Part shown: positions 52,395 through 61,402 of the stretch, piece after piece
Position numbering within the stretch: position 1 is the first letter of the stretch
Layout: every line of letters starts with the position of its first letter
Source of the DNA: Actinomycetospora chiangmaiensis DSM 45062
Lineage (GTDB): Bacteria > Actinomycetota > Actinomycetes > Mycobacteriales > Pseudonocardiaceae
Direction of reading: 5' to 3'
Assembly (NCBI RefSeq): GCF_000379625.1
Contig: NZ_KB903218.1
Location: 541,726 to 605,725, forward strand
Length of the DNA: 64,000 bases
Program-made: the position numbers and the translations under genes
Notes under the pieces: model-generated
Databases searched by the model: none
What the model was told of the DNA's origin: nothing
What the model saw: only the letters and a program-made list of their open reading frames with translations

Positions 52395-53146
52395 GCCCCG
52401 CGACGATCGTCCTCGTCCTGCCCGAGGTGCTCGGCACCTACGGCGACGCCGGCAACGCGGCCGTCCTCGCGACGCGCCTGCGCTGGCGGGGCATCGACGC
52501 CGAGGTCCGGACCGTGGGCTGGGACGACGCCGTCCCGGCCGACGCCGACGTCTACGTCCTCGGCGGTGGTGAGGACGCGGCGCAGATGCTCGCGGTGGAG
52601 CGGCTGCGCGACTCCGCCGGGCTGCGCCACGCGCTCGACCGCGGGGCCCCGACCCTCGCCGTGTGCGCCGGCCTGCAGATCCTGGGGCGGGCGTTCACGG
52701 TCGCCGACGGGACGCGCGTAGCGGGCCTCGACCGGCTCGACGTCGAGACCGTGCCCGGTCGCGGGGCGCGACGCATCGGTGACGTGACCGCCGACCCGCT
52801 GGTCGACGGGCTCTCCGAGCTGCTGGTCGGGTTCGAGAACCACGGCGGGGTCACCAGCCTCGGTCCGGACGCCGCGCCGCTGGCCCGCGTCCGGGGCAAC
52901 GGGGCCGGCAACGGCACCGGGGACCGACTCGAGGGCGTCGTGGGCGGCTCCGTCGTCGGGACCTACTTCCACGGCCCGGTCCTGGCCCGGAACCCGGAGC
53001 TGGCCGACCTCCTGCTCACCCGTGCCCTGGGCGACCTGCCCCCGCTGGAGGTCCCGGAGGGCGTGCCGTCGTCGACGGCGCGCGGCCTCGCCGCCCGATT
53101 TCGCGACCGGTTCAGCCCAGACGCTGCGCGACGTGCGGGGGCATGA
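52391..53146 (+). CDS. gatD: Lipid II isoglutaminyl synthase glutaminase subunit GatD
   Basis: A 251-residue CobB/CobQ-like class I glutamine amidotransferase supplying ammonia to MurT. The nucleophile Cys is in AVCAGLQILG (about residue 94), the catalytic His in GTYFHGPVLARNPEL, and EVLGTYGDAGNAAVL is the N-terminal signature. The GTG overlaps the murT stop (GTGA). The 3' end overlaps the convergent lysR gene by 35 bases. Confidence 0.95.
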   Translation: MSPATIVLVLPEVLGTYGDAGNAAVLATRLRWRGIDAEVRTVGWDDAVPADADVYVLGGGEDAAQMLAVERLRDSAGLRHALDRGAPTLAVCAGLQILGRAFTVADGTRVAGLDRLDVETVPGRGARRIGDVTADPLVDGLSELLVGFENHGGVTSLGPDAAPLARVRGNGAGNGTGDRLEGVVGGSVVGTYFHGPVLARNPELADLLLTRALGDLPPLEVPEGVPSSTARGLAARFRDRFSPDAARRAGA

Positions 53147-54017
53147 GGACAGCCCGACGGGCCAGCAGCGCGACGAAGCGTGAGGTCAGTTCGTCGGGTT
53201 CCGGTCCCGTCGTCGCGGCCAGCTCCCGGGTGATCACCGGGACCGGCCGGGCGATCCGGCCGGCGAAGGACGCCGGGACGATGCCGGCGGGCACGAGCGC
53301 GGGGCCCAGCCCGGCCTCGACGAGCAGGGGCGCCATGGCCGTCTGCTCGGTGCGCACCGCGGCCCGCGGGCGGAACCCGGCCTGACCGGCCGCACGGTCG
53401 AGCTCCTCGGCGAGGCCGTGGCTCTGGGCGTACTGCACCCACGCCGCGTCGGCGAGCCGCTCGAGGGCGACCTCGTGGTGCCGCACGTCCGGCGGGCCCT
53501 CGGCGGGCAGCAGGATGACGAGCTCCTCCGCCCCCAGCACCCGGACCCGGCCCCGCCACCCCGGGGGCGTCGGCCCGACCGCGACGTCGGCCTGCCCGGC
53601 CTGCATCGCGGTGGTCATCGCGTCGGTGGTGCGGTGCTCGAGCAGCCGCACCGAGACGTCCGGGTGCTCGGCGCGCCAGCGCGTCAGGACGGCCGGGAGG
53701 ACCCCGAGCCCGGTCGAGTAGACCGTCGCGATCCGCAGCTCGCCGGCCCCGGTCCCGACGACGGCGCGGGCCGCCTGGGCGCCCCGGCCGGCGGCGTCGA
53801 CGGCCGCGCGGGCGTGGGGGAGGAGCGCCCGGCCGGTGGGCGTCAGCGTCACGGTGCGGGGGAGCCGGCTGAACAGCGAGGCGCCCAGTTCGGCCTCCAA
53901 CGCGGCGATCTGCTGCGACAACCCGGGCTGTGACACCCCGAGCAGGCCGGCCGCCCGTGTGAACGAGCCCTCATCGACGACCGTGAGGAACGACTCCAGC
54001 TGACGCAGCGTCGGCAT
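53112..54017 (-). CDS. LysR-family transcriptional regulator
   Basis: 301 residues. The N-terminal winged helix-turn-helix is textbook (LRQLESFLTVVDEGSFTRAAGLLGVSQPGLSQQIAALEAELG). The substrate-binding-like domain begins at GELRIATVYSTGLGVLP. It is divergent from the MFS exporter 120 bases away and is presumably its regulator. A dyad, AAGCT-G-AGCTT, lies 15 bases upstream of its start. Confidence 0.93.
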   Translation of the reverse strand: MPTLRQLESFLTVVDEGSFTRAAGLLGVSQPGLSQQIAALEAELGASLFSRLPRTVTLTPTGRALLPHARAAVDAAGRGAQAARAVVGTGAGELRIATVYSTGLGVLPAVLTRWRAEHPDVSVRLLEHRTTDAMTTAMQAGQADVAVGPTPPGWRGRVRVLGAEELVILLPAEGPPDVRHHEVALERLADAAWVQYAQSHGLAEELDRAAGQAGFRPRAAVRTEQTAMAPLLVEAGLGPALVPAGIVPASFAGRIARPVPVITRELAATTGPEPDELTSRFVALLARRAVLMPPHVAQRLG

Positions 54018-54030
54018 CGGACCAGCATAG

Positions 54031-54046
54031 ACAAGCTGAGCTTATC
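54031..54046. promoter_or_regulatory. Candidate LysR dyad
   Basis: AAGCT (54033-54037), central G, AGCTT (54039-54043), flanked by GAC and ATC. Located between lysR and the MFS gene. Confidence 0.4.
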
Positions 54047-54137
54047 GACTCTCGCGTGTCGGTTCTTCGACTTATGGCGCGGGCGTGCCAACCCTGGATC
54101 GCGTCGTTGCTGGATCGATCCCGTTGGAGAAGCCGCC

Positions 54138-55349
54138 GTGATCAGTCGTCCTTCCGCAGGGCTCGCGTTGTTCGCCCTTGCCGTCGGCACGTTCGGCATC
54201 GGGACCACCGAGTTCGTCATCATGGGCCTGCTGCCCGAGGTCGCCGCGGGGCTGAGGGTGCCCGTCACGGAGGCCGGACACCTCATCTCCGCCTACGGGC
54301 TCGGTGTCGTCGTCGGTGCCCCGCTGCTCGCCGGGGCGGGAGTGAGCTTCTCCCGCCGACAGGTGCTCATGGCCCTGATGGGCACCTTCGCCGTCGGGAA
54401 CCTGCTCTCCTCGCTCGCGCCCGAGATGGGCTCGCTGCTCGTCATCCGGTTCCTCACCGGGCTGCCGCACGGCGCGTTCTTCGGGGCGGCGTCCGTGGCC
54501 GCGGCCTCGATGGTCGACCGGGACCGTCGTGCCACCGCCGTCGCCCGGGTGTTCCTGGGCCTCACGATCGCCAACGTCGCGGGCGTCCCCCTCGGCACGC
54601 TGCTCGGGCAGGCGCTCGGCTGGCGTGCCACGTTCGCCGCCGTCGGCGTGATCGGGGTGCTCGCCGTCGCCGCCGTGTGGGCGTTCGTGCCGGAGGCCGC
54701 CCCGTCCGGCGGCGGTCGCGCCGCGCTGCGGACCGAGGTGTCCGCCTTGCGCCACCCGCAGGTCCTGCTCTCGCTCGGCGCCGTGGTCTTCGGCTTCGGC
54801 GCGATGTTCGCCTGCTACTCCTACGTCACCCCGATGCTCACCGACGTCGGCGGCTTCGCCCCGACGACCGTGACGCTGCTTCTCGCCGTCGTCGGCCTCG
54901 GCATGACCGCGGGATCGGTCGTCGGCGGCCGGCTCGCCGACCGGGCGCCGCTGAAGACGCTCTGCGGCTGCCTCGTCGCCCTCGCCGTGGTGCTCGCGAC
55001 GTTCCCGCTGACCGTCGGGACCCCGGTGCTCGCCGTCGCGTCCCTGTTCGGGGCCGGCATGTTCTCGCTGGCCCTCGGCCCGGCGATCCAGACCCGGATC
55101 ATGGACATCGTGGGCGACGCCCCGACGATGGCCTCGGCGGCGATCCAGTCCGCCTCGAACGTCGCGAACTCGCTCGGCGCGTGGCTCGGCGGGATCGTCA
55201 TCGCGGCCGGGTTCGGGCTGCTCGCGCCCGCCCTCGTCGGGGCCGTGCTCGCCGTCGCCGGGCTGGCCGTGCTGGTGGTGAGCGGCGGGCTGCAGGTGCA
55301 CGCCCGTCGGGAGGCGCGGCGGGGCGCTCCGGTGCCCGTTCCGGCCTGA
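54138..55349 (+). CDS. MFS transporter, DHA1 (AraJ/arabinose-efflux-like) type
   Basis: 403 residues, 12 helices. ALAVGTFGIGTTEFVIMGLLPEVA in helix 1 is typical of the AraJ/YdhP-type exporters. The loop 2-3 region has SFSRRQVLMALMG, GLPHGAFFGAASVAAASM is in helix 4, and NVAGVPLGTLLGQALGWRATF in helix 5. The substrate is unknown, possibly sugars or drugs. GTG 54138. The divergent LysR gene is probably its regulator. Confidence 0.9.
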   Translation: MISRPSAGLALFALAVGTFGIGTTEFVIMGLLPEVAAGLRVPVTEAGHLISAYGLGVVVGAPLLAGAGVSFSRRQVLMALMGTFAVGNLLSSLAPEMGSLLVIRFLTGLPHGAFFGAASVAAASMVDRDRRATAVARVFLGLTIANVAGVPLGTLLGQALGWRATFAAVGVIGVLAVAAVWAFVPEAAPSGGGRAALRTEVSALRHPQVLLSLGAVVFGFGAMFACYSYVTPMLTDVGGFAPTTVTLLLAVVGLGMTAGSVVGGRLADRAPLKTLCGCLVALAVVLATFPLTVGTPVLAVASLFGAGMFSLALGPAIQTRIMDIVGDAPTMASAAIQSASNVANSLGAWLGGIVIAAGFGLLAPALVGAVLAVAGLAVLVVSGGLQVHARREARRGAPVPVPA

Positions 55350-55353
55350 CGGG

Positions 55354-56277
55354 TCAGTCGGACGTCCTGCGGCCCGGTCCCTCCGGGCGACGCCCGTCCG
55401 ACCCGCGCATCGGGCGGGCGCTGGTGGGGTGGGACGACGACCGCGCGGGCGTCGAGGTCCGGGACGGGCTCGACGGGCTCGACGGGCTCGACGACCGCGA
55501 CGGGGTGGAGGTCGACGTCCCGGTCGGGCCGGCGGACGCCACGGGCGTGCGCGTCGGCGCGCCGGAGGTGGTCCTCGTCGGGGTCATCGGAAGCGTCGTC
55601 GGAGGGATCGGCGGCGCCGTCGGAGCAGGGGTCGTGGTCGGCAGCGACGTGCCCGGGACGGTGGTGCCGGGGAGGGACGGCAGGGTCGGTACCGGCAGGC
55701 TCGGCGTGGTCGTGACCGGGAGGTGGGGCACGCCCGGCACGGGCAGGTTCGGGAGGGGAGCCACCGGCAGGTCCACGGCGGGAAGGTGCACGGCGGGCAG
55801 GCGCTCGGCGGGCAGGTGCACGGCGGGGCGATCCAGCCAGGGCACGAGACGGCCGAGGTCGGCGATGGGCTCGAGGGTCGTCCACACCGTGCGCACCACC
55901 GGTGTGGCGGCCACCGTGCGCGTGGCCGCCGGGGCGGGGACGAGGACGACGGGTGCGACCGGACCGGTGTCCGGCGCCGGCCCGTCCGGGTGGGCGCCTG
56001 CGCCGGGCCCGACGACTCGGGGTACGTCCCCGGGCGGAAGGGCCCGGGGCTGCTCGGGCGCGGCCGGGAGGGAGCCGCCTCCGGCGAGCACCGTGACGGC
56101 CCAGGCGGTACTGCCCACGGTGAGGGCCGCGAGTGCGGCGTGGGCCAGGGGGAAGCGGGGCGGCGGGGCGGGGGCGCGGTGTGACCCGCCGGGTCCACGG
56201 CGCCGCACCAGGAGGACGCCTGCGGCCATCGTGAGGACGACGAGCACACCGATGGTGATCGAAGCGGCGCTGCTCAT
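55354..56277 (-). CDS. Proline-rich repetitive surface protein, unknown
   Basis: 307 residues. Two hydrophobic segments (ITIGVLVVLTMAAGVLLV at residues 6-23; FPLAHAALAALTVGSTAWAVTVLAGG at about 42-67) are followed by a tail of LP-x(2-4)-LP repeats (LPAERLPAVHLPAVDLPVAPLP, then Thr/Pro and Ser-rich blocks). No catalytic domain. The composition fits a wall-spanning anchor. ATG 56277 is used; ATG 56292 gives five more residues. Confidence 0.55.
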   Translation of the reverse strand: MSSAASITIGVLVVLTMAAGVLLVRRRGPGGSHRAPAPPPRFPLAHAALAALTVGSTAWAVTVLAGGGSLPAAPEQPRALPPGDVPRVVGPGAGAHPDGPAPDTGPVAPVVLVPAPAATRTVAATPVVRTVWTTLEPIADLGRLVPWLDRPAVHLPAERLPAVHLPAVDLPVAPLPNLPVPGVPHLPVTTTPSLPVPTLPSLPGTTVPGTSLPTTTPAPTAPPIPPTTLPMTPTRTTSGAPTRTPVASAGPTGTSTSTPSRSSSPSSPSSPSRTSTPARSSSHPTSARPMRGSDGRRPEGPGRRTSD

Positions 56278-56371
56278 CACTCCATCGTGCATGCTCCTGT
56301 GACGGGTGGGGTCGGAGTGTCCGATGGGGCACGATGGAATCGCCCACGACGTGGCGACGATCGCCCCTCGG

Positions 56372-56785
56372 TCAGGACGCGGACCACCCGGACCACCGGG
56401 CGACGGCCACCTCGATGACCGGACCCTGCGGGGGATCCGCCGCGTGCTGCGGGTAGCGCGCCCCCAGCAGCGGAAGGGCCTCGCCGAGGAGGTCCTCCCG
56501 CACGGAGGCCCTCCCGTCGGCACGCACCCACCAGAGCGCGGACCAGTCGTCGGAGTACACGTCGACGAGCAGCGACACCGTCGGGTTCGCCTCGATGTTG
56601 CGCAGCCGGCGCAGGTCGCGGGTCCGCTTGGGCTTCTGGTCGATCGCGATCAGCACCCGGTCGTCCACCACCGCGAACACCACGGGCACGAGGTGGGGCT
56701 CGCCGGTCGCGGAGGCCGTCCCGAGCCGGGCGACGCGCGCGGCGGCGAACCGTGCGCGCGCGTCGTCCGGCCCGAGCGTGGGCAT
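56372..56785 (-). CDS. PPOX-class F420-dependent oxidoreductase (TIGR03668-like)
   Basis: A 137-residue split-barrel flavin/deazaflavin-binding protein. RVARLGTASATGEPHLVPVVFAVVDDRVLIAIDQKPKRTRDLRRLRNIEANPTVSLLVDVYSDDWSALWWVRADG matches the actinobacterial F420-linked pyridoxamine-oxidase-like family. It overlaps the LLM oxidoreductase stop (ATGA), so two F420-type proteins are co-translated. The substrate is unknown. Confidence 0.85.
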   Translation of the reverse strand: MPTLGPDDARARFAAARVARLGTASATGEPHLVPVVFAVVDDRVLIAIDQKPKRTRDLRRLRNIEANPTVSLLVDVYSDDWSALWWVRADGRASVREDLLGEALPLLGARYPQHAADPPQGPVIEVAVARWSGWSAS

Positions 56786-57630
56786 CAGTGCTGCCGGACC
56801 AGCGGCGTGAGCTCGTCGAGCTCCTTCAGCACGGTGTCGCGGTCGGCGCTGGAGACGCCGTAGATCACGCGGTCGAGCCCGGCGCGGTGGTAGCCGTCGA
56901 GGGCCTCCTGCGAGGTCTCGGCGCCGAACAGCGACATCGGGATGCGGCCGCGCCCGGCGTCGGCGGCACGCTGCTGGAGCTTCTCGGCGCGCTCGATGAA
57001 CTCGTCGACGTTGTCGGGGCCCACGCGCTGCGGCAGCCACTCGTCGCCGAAATCGAGGATGCGGTCCTCGACGGTCGGGCCCATGCCGCCGACGATCACC
57101 GGCGGGTGGGGGGACGTGGTCGGCTTCGGCCAGGCCCAGGAGGTCTCGAAGTGGACGAACTCGCCGTCGTAGGAGGCCTCCTCCTGCGTCCACAGCGCCT
57201 TCATGGCGTGCACCTGCTCGCCGAGGAGGCGCATGCGGGTCTTCGGGTTCGTCCCGTGGTCGGCCATCTCCTCGCGGTTCCAGCCGCCGCCGATCCCGAA
57301 GAGGAACCGGCCGCCGGAGAGCCGGTCGAGCGAGGCGACCTCCTTCGCGGTGTGGATGGTGTCGCGCTGGATGAGCAGGCAGATGCCGGTGGCGACCTTC
57401 AGCGTCGTCGTCGCGGCGGCCGCGAAGGAGAGGGCGACGAACGGGTCGTAGGTGTGGACGTACATCCGGGGCAGGTCGCCGCCACCCGGGTACGGCGACC
57501 GCCGCGAGACCGGGATGTGGGAGTGCTCGGGGAACCACAGCGAGTCGAACCCGCGGTCCTCGACCTCCTTGGCCAGCGTGGCCGGGTCGATCGCGTAGTC
57601 GGTCGGGAACATCATGATGCCGTGTTGCAC
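56785..57630 (-). CDS. LLM-class (luciferase-like) F420-dependent oxidoreductase
   Basis: A 281-residue TIM-barrel protein. IMMFPTDYAIDPATLAKEVEDRGFDSLWFPEHSHIP, KVATGICLLIQRDTIHTAKEVASLDRLSGGRFLFGIGGGWNREEM and HPPVIVGGMG are characteristic of the F420-dependent LLM group in mycobacteria and relatives. GTG 57630 has a GGGGGGAAG box upstream. ATG 57663 would overlap the divergent glutaminase start. Confidence 0.88.
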   Translation of the reverse strand: MQHGIMMFPTDYAIDPATLAKEVEDRGFDSLWFPEHSHIPVSRRSPYPGGGDLPRMYVHTYDPFVALSFAAAATTTLKVATGICLLIQRDTIHTAKEVASLDRLSGGRFLFGIGGGWNREEMADHGTNPKTRMRLLGEQVHAMKALWTQEEASYDGEFVHFETSWAWPKPTTSPHPPVIVGGMGPTVEDRILDFGDEWLPQRVGPDNVDEFIERAEKLQQRAADAGRGRIPMSLFGAETSQEALDGYHRAGLDRVIYGVSSADRDTVLKELDELTPLVRQH

Positions 57631-57661
57631 GTTCGGGGGCTTCCCCCCGTGACGATCACCC

Positions 57662-58783
57662 ATGCGGCACGTCATCATGCGCGTCGTGTCGTGGGAAGAA
57701 ACGCTCACCGAGCAGGAGAAGCGGCGTGCCCGGGAGCAGCTCGAGCAGCTGCTGGAACGGCAGGCCCGGATGGGGCACGCCGACGTCGTCACCTACTACC
57801 CGCCCGAGGCGATCGCCCAGCGGGACCTGTTCGCGCTCGCCGGCACCCACGTCGACGGCACGCAGTGGGCGGTGGGCGACTGCGACCACCGGTTCCCGCT
57901 GCAGTCGATCTCGAAGGTCTTCACGTACGCGCTCGCCCTGGAGGACAACGGGCGGGAGACGACGCTGACCCGGGTCGGGGTCGAGCCGTCCGGCGACCCG
58001 TTCAACGCGCTGGAGTTCGACCAGGTCCACCGCCGCCCGCACAACCCGATGGTCAACGCCGGGGCCCTGGTCGCCGCGGACATCATCGGGGGCGCCGACG
58101 TCGACGAGAAGGTCGGCCGTCTCCTCGAGCGGATGCGGATCTACGCGGGGAACCCGCACCTCGAGGTCGACGAGGACCTCCTCGACGCGATGATGGTCGA
58201 CGCCGACCGCAACCTCGGCATCAGCTACTACATGCGCTCGCTCGGGATGCTCGTCGGTGAGGTGGAGGAGATCCTGCGGGTCTACCTGGCGGCCTGCTCG
58301 GTGCACGTCACGACGGCGGAGCTCTCCGAGATGGGCGCGACGCTCGCCAACGGTGGGGTCAACCCGCGGACGGGGGAGCGGGCGATGCCGCGCACCTACG
58401 TCCGCGACGTCATCGGTGTGATGTTCACGTGCGGCATGTACGACGCCGCCGGTCAGTGGGCCAACGACGTGGGGATCCCGGCGAAGAGCGGCGTGTCCGG
58501 CGGGATCATGGCGGCGATCCCGAACCAGGTGGGGATGGCGGTGTTCTCCCCGGGCCTGGACATGCACGGCAACTCGGTGCGCGGGATCAACGTGTTCCGC
58601 GAGCTCTCCGACCGCTTCGGGCTGCACATCTTCGCCGACCCCGAGGAGACGCAGCTGGGCCGTCTCGGCGGGCGGGTGTGGCCCGAGCCGGTGCCCGAGC
58701 CCGAGCCGGGTGCGCTCGACCCGGAGCCGCGGGAGGAACACCACGGGGAGACGGCGGCGCTCGAGAGTTCGGCCCGGGCCTGA
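57662..58783 (+). CDS. glsA: Glutaminase A
   Basis: A 373-residue serine-dependent glutaminase hydrolysing glutamine to glutamate and ammonia. The beta-lactamase-like fold shows the SxxK motif QSISKVFTYALAL, then PHNPMVNAGALVAAD, GISYYMRSLGM, CSVHVTTAELSEMGATLANGG and the KSGVSGGI triad. About 35 residues at the N-terminus and 45 acidic residues at the C-terminus are extra. A start at ATG 57677 is also possible. No nitrogen-regulation genes are adjacent. Confidence 0.93.
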   Translation: MRHVIMRVVSWEETLTEQEKRRAREQLEQLLERQARMGHADVVTYYPPEAIAQRDLFALAGTHVDGTQWAVGDCDHRFPLQSISKVFTYALALEDNGRETTLTRVGVEPSGDPFNALEFDQVHRRPHNPMVNAGALVAADIIGGADVDEKVGRLLERMRIYAGNPHLEVDEDLLDAMMVDADRNLGISYYMRSLGMLVGEVEEILRVYLAACSVHVTTAELSEMGATLANGGVNPRTGERAMPRTYVRDVIGVMFTCGMYDAAGQWANDVGIPAKSGVSGGIMAAIPNQVGMAVFSPGLDMHGNSVRGINVFRELSDRFGLHIFADPEETQLGRLGGRVWPEPVPEPEPGALDPEPREEHHGETAALESSARA

Positions 58784-58798
58784 GCGCGGCGCACCCAC

Positions 58799-58804
58799 TA
58801 CGGT
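58799..58804 (+). promoter_or_regulatory. TACGGT -10 box of a leaderless SDR transcript
   Basis: TACGGT, 7 nt, then ATG 58812. Confidence 0.4.
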
Positions 58805-58811
58805 CCCGGGG

Positions 58812-59573
58812 ATGGGCATCCTCGACCGCTTCCGTCTCGACGACCGCGTCGCCGTCGTCACCGGCGCCTCCTCGGGGCTCGGCGCGGTGTTCGCGCAGGC
58901 GCTCGCGGAGGCGGGCGCCGACGTCGTGCTCGGCGCCCGGCGCACCGACAAGCTCGACGACACGCGGGCGGCGGTCGAGAAGGCGGGTCGGCGGGCCCTC
59001 GCGGTGCGGACCGACGTGGCGTCGCCGGAGGACTGCCGGACCCTGATCGACGCCGCGATGGCCGAGTTCGACCGGGTCGACGTGCTGGTGAACAACGCCG
59101 GGATCGGCACGGCGGTGCCGGCGCTCAAGGAGACCCCGGAGCAGTTCCGCGAGGTCATCGACGTGAACCTCAACGGCTGCTACTGGATGGCGCAGGCCGC
59201 CGCGCGGGTGATGGGGGAGGGCAGCTCCATCGTCAACATCTCCTCGGTGCTCGGGATGACGACGGCGGGTCTGCCGCAGGCCGCCTACTCGGCCTCGAAG
59301 GCGGGCCTGATCGGCCTGACCCGCGACCTCGCCCAGCAGTGGACGCCGCGCCGGGGCATCCGCGTGAACGCGATCGCGCCCGGGTTCTTCACCTCCGAGA
59401 TGACCGACTCCTACCAGGACGGCTACCTCGACGCGCAGCTCCCGCGCATCCTCGCCCGCCGCATCGGCGACCCGGAGGAGCTCGCGACGGCCCTGATCTT
59501 CCTGGTCTCCGACGCCGGGTCCTACTGCACCGGGATCACCCTGCCGGTCGAGGGCGGGCTGCTCACGAGCTGA
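58812..59573 (+). CDS. Short-chain dehydrogenase/reductase
   Basis: A 253-residue classical SDR. The cofactor motif is VVTGASSGLGAVFA, the NNAG motif is intact, and the catalytic Ser is in VNISSVLG and the catalytic pair in YSASKAGL. GIRVNAIAPGFFTSEM and the C-terminal EGGLL complete it. The Arg-Arg after the second strand (LGARRTDKL) suggests NADP. It is similar to gluconate 5-dehydrogenase or 3-oxoacyl-ACP-reductase-like SDRs; the substrate is unassigned. Confidence 0.9.
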   Translation: MGILDRFRLDDRVAVVTGASSGLGAVFAQALAEAGADVVLGARRTDKLDDTRAAVEKAGRRALAVRTDVASPEDCRTLIDAAMAEFDRVDVLVNNAGIGTAVPALKETPEQFREVIDVNLNGCYWMAQAAARVMGEGSSIVNISSVLGMTTAGLPQAAYSASKAGLIGLTRDLAQQWTPRRGIRVNAIAPGFFTSEMTDSYQDGYLDAQLPRILARRIGDPEELATALIFLVSDAGSYCTGITLPVEGGLLTS

Positions 59574-59625
59574 CACGACCCAGGTCCCTGGACGCGACCG
59601 GGGACCGGACGGTGGGATCGGCGGG

Positions 59626-60597
59626 GTGAGCTGGGACCCCGAACTGGCCGCGGCCCTGCCCGCGCTGCCCGACCTGCACATCGCCGACCTCGACGTCGCC
59701 CGTGCCCGGGTGCGCGAGGTCGCCGCCCGGACTCCGCCGCCGCCCCCGGGCGCCGTCGTCGAGGAGCGGGTGCCCGGGGTCGACGGTCCGGTGCGGGTCC
59801 TCGTCGCGCACCCGCCGGTCCCGACGACGGGTCCGGTCCCCGGTGTGCTCGTGCTGCACGGAGGCGGGTTCGTCATGGGGTCCGCGGACATGTCCGCGAC
59901 GCTCGCGGCCGACCTCGCGGCCGCGTTGGCCGCCGTCGTCGTGGTCCCGGACTACCGGCTCGCGCCGGAGCACCCCTACCCGGCCGCGCTCGACGACTGC
60001 GCCGCCGCCCTCGCGTGGCTGGCGGCGCGACCCGACGTCGACCCGGCCCGCGTCGCCCTGCACGGCATGAGCGCCGGCGGCGGGCTCGCGGCGGCGCTGA
60101 CCCTCCGGATCCGCGACCGGGGCGGCCCGGCCGTGTGCTTCCAGGTCCTCGACGCCCCCGAGGTCGACGACCGCCTCGACACCCCGTCGATGCGCGCGTT
60201 CACCGACACCCCGCTGTGGAGCCAGCCGGACGCCGAGCGGAGCTGGGTGCACTACCTGCGGACCGTGGACGGTGACGTGCCGGCCTACGCCGCGCCCGCG
60301 CGGGCGACGGATCTCGCGAACCTGCCCCCGGCCTACGTCGTGGTCTACGAGAACGACCCCCTGCGCGACGAGGGCCTCGCCTACGCCTCCGGGCTGCTCG
60401 CCGCCGGGGTCGGGGTCGAACTGCACCTGTTCCCCGGCACGTTCCACCGGTCGGTGATCCTCGCCGGCGCCGCCGTCTCGCAGCGGCAGGCCGCGGAGAC
60501 GGTCGCGGTGCTGCGGCGGGCGCTCACGCCGTCGGTACCCGGAGCGCCCCCGGCAGCGTCGTCGCCGCCTCCAGCAGGCTCGGCCCGTACCAGGTGA
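59626..60597 (+). CDS. Alpha/beta-hydrolase, hormone-sensitive-lipase family
   Basis: 323 residues. LVLHGGGFVMGSADM is the HGGG oxyanion motif, PDYRLAPEHPYPAALDDC is the family signature, GMSAGGGLAAAL carries the nucleophile Ser, YENDPLRDEGLAYA the Asp and PGTFHRSVIL the His. A carboxylesterase of unknown substrate. GTG 59626. Its last 74 bases overlap, antisense, the 3' end of the next gene. Confidence 0.92.
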   Translation: MSWDPELAAALPALPDLHIADLDVARARVREVAARTPPPPPGAVVEERVPGVDGPVRVLVAHPPVPTTGPVPGVLVLHGGGFVMGSADMSATLAADLAAALAAVVVVPDYRLAPEHPYPAALDDCAAALAWLAARPDVDPARVALHGMSAGGGLAAALTLRIRDRGGPAVCFQVLDAPEVDDRLDTPSMRAFTDTPLWSQPDAERSWVHYLRTVDGDVPAYAAPARATDLANLPPAYVVVYENDPLRDEGLAYASGLLAAGVGVELHLFPGTFHRSVILAGAAVSQRQAAETVAVLRRALTPSVPGAPPAASSPPPAGSARTR

Positions 60598-61321
60598 GCA
60601 ACCGGCCGCTGACCAGCGCGGCGGGGACGTCGAACGCCTCCGGCCCGTCGTCGGCGGTGAAGCGGTAGGGCTCGTCGGGGAGGACGACGAGGTCGTGCGC
60701 GGGCAGGTCGGCGGGGTCGAAGCGCGGATAGCGTTCCGCGGTGGGCCCGCCGTCGGCGAGGACGTTGTCGATCCCGAGCCGGTCGAGCAGCGCGCCCGCG
60801 AACGTGTCGGCGCCGACCGCCATCCACGGCCGCCGCCAGATCGGCACGATCGCGGTCCGGCGTTCCCCGTCGGGCACCGGCTCGATCTCCGACCAGGCCT
60901 TCTCCGCGCCCTCGAGCCAGGCGGGGCGCTCGAGCCCGCACGCGGCGAGCATCCCGTCGAGGCTGGAGAACGCGCCGTCGACGGTGCGGACGTCGGTGAC
61001 GTACACCGCGATCCCGCGCTCGCGCAGCTGCGCGATGTGCTCCGGCTTGTTCTCCTCCTCGTTCGCGACGACGAGGTCGGGCGCCAGCGCGACGATCGCG
61101 TCCAGGTCCGGGTTCTTCGTGCCTCGGATGCGCGCCGGCGGGGTGACGACGACGTCGTCGAGGTCGGTCGGGTGGGTGCACCAGTCGGTGACGCCGACGA
61201 GCAGGTGCGGGTCGGACACCCCGATCGCCTCGGTGAGGGAGGGGACGAGGCTGACGACGCGGCGGACCGTGTCGGGCACCGCCACGGTCGTCCCCTGGTC
61301 GTCGATCGGCGTGGCGCTCAT
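60524..61321 (-). CDS. Helical-backbone metal receptor (BtuF/TroA-like), no signal peptide
   Basis: A 265-residue periplasmic-binding-fold protein of the FecCD-partner type: RRVVSLVPSLTEAIGVSDPHLLVGVTDWCTHP, IVALAPDLVVANEEENKPEHIAQLRERGIAVYVTDVRTVDGAF, RLGIDNVLADGG and DLPAHDLVVLPDEPYRF are typical. There is no signal peptide or lipobox, as in the cytosolic cobalamin-binding-like group. No permease or ATPase is adjacent. It may bind a cobalamin- or haem-like ligand inside the cell (inference). Confidence 0.82.
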   Translation of the reverse strand: MSATPIDDQGTTVAVPDTVRRVVSLVPSLTEAIGVSDPHLLVGVTDWCTHPTDLDDVVVTPPARIRGTKNPDLDAIVALAPDLVVANEEENKPEHIAQLRERGIAVYVTDVRTVDGAFSSLDGMLAACGLERPAWLEGAEKAWSEIEPVPDGERRTAIVPIWRRPWMAVGADTFAGALLDRLGIDNVLADGGPTAERYPRFDPADLPAHDLVVLPDEPYRFTADDGPEAFDVPAALVSGRLLTWYGPSLLEAATTLPGALRVPTA

Positions 61322-61402
61322 GCTCACCAGTCTGCCGGGTGTCCCTGCACGGTGGCCCCGCTCACCCGGTACCGTGCGTACCTCACACTTCCGGGAGGTG
61401 CG

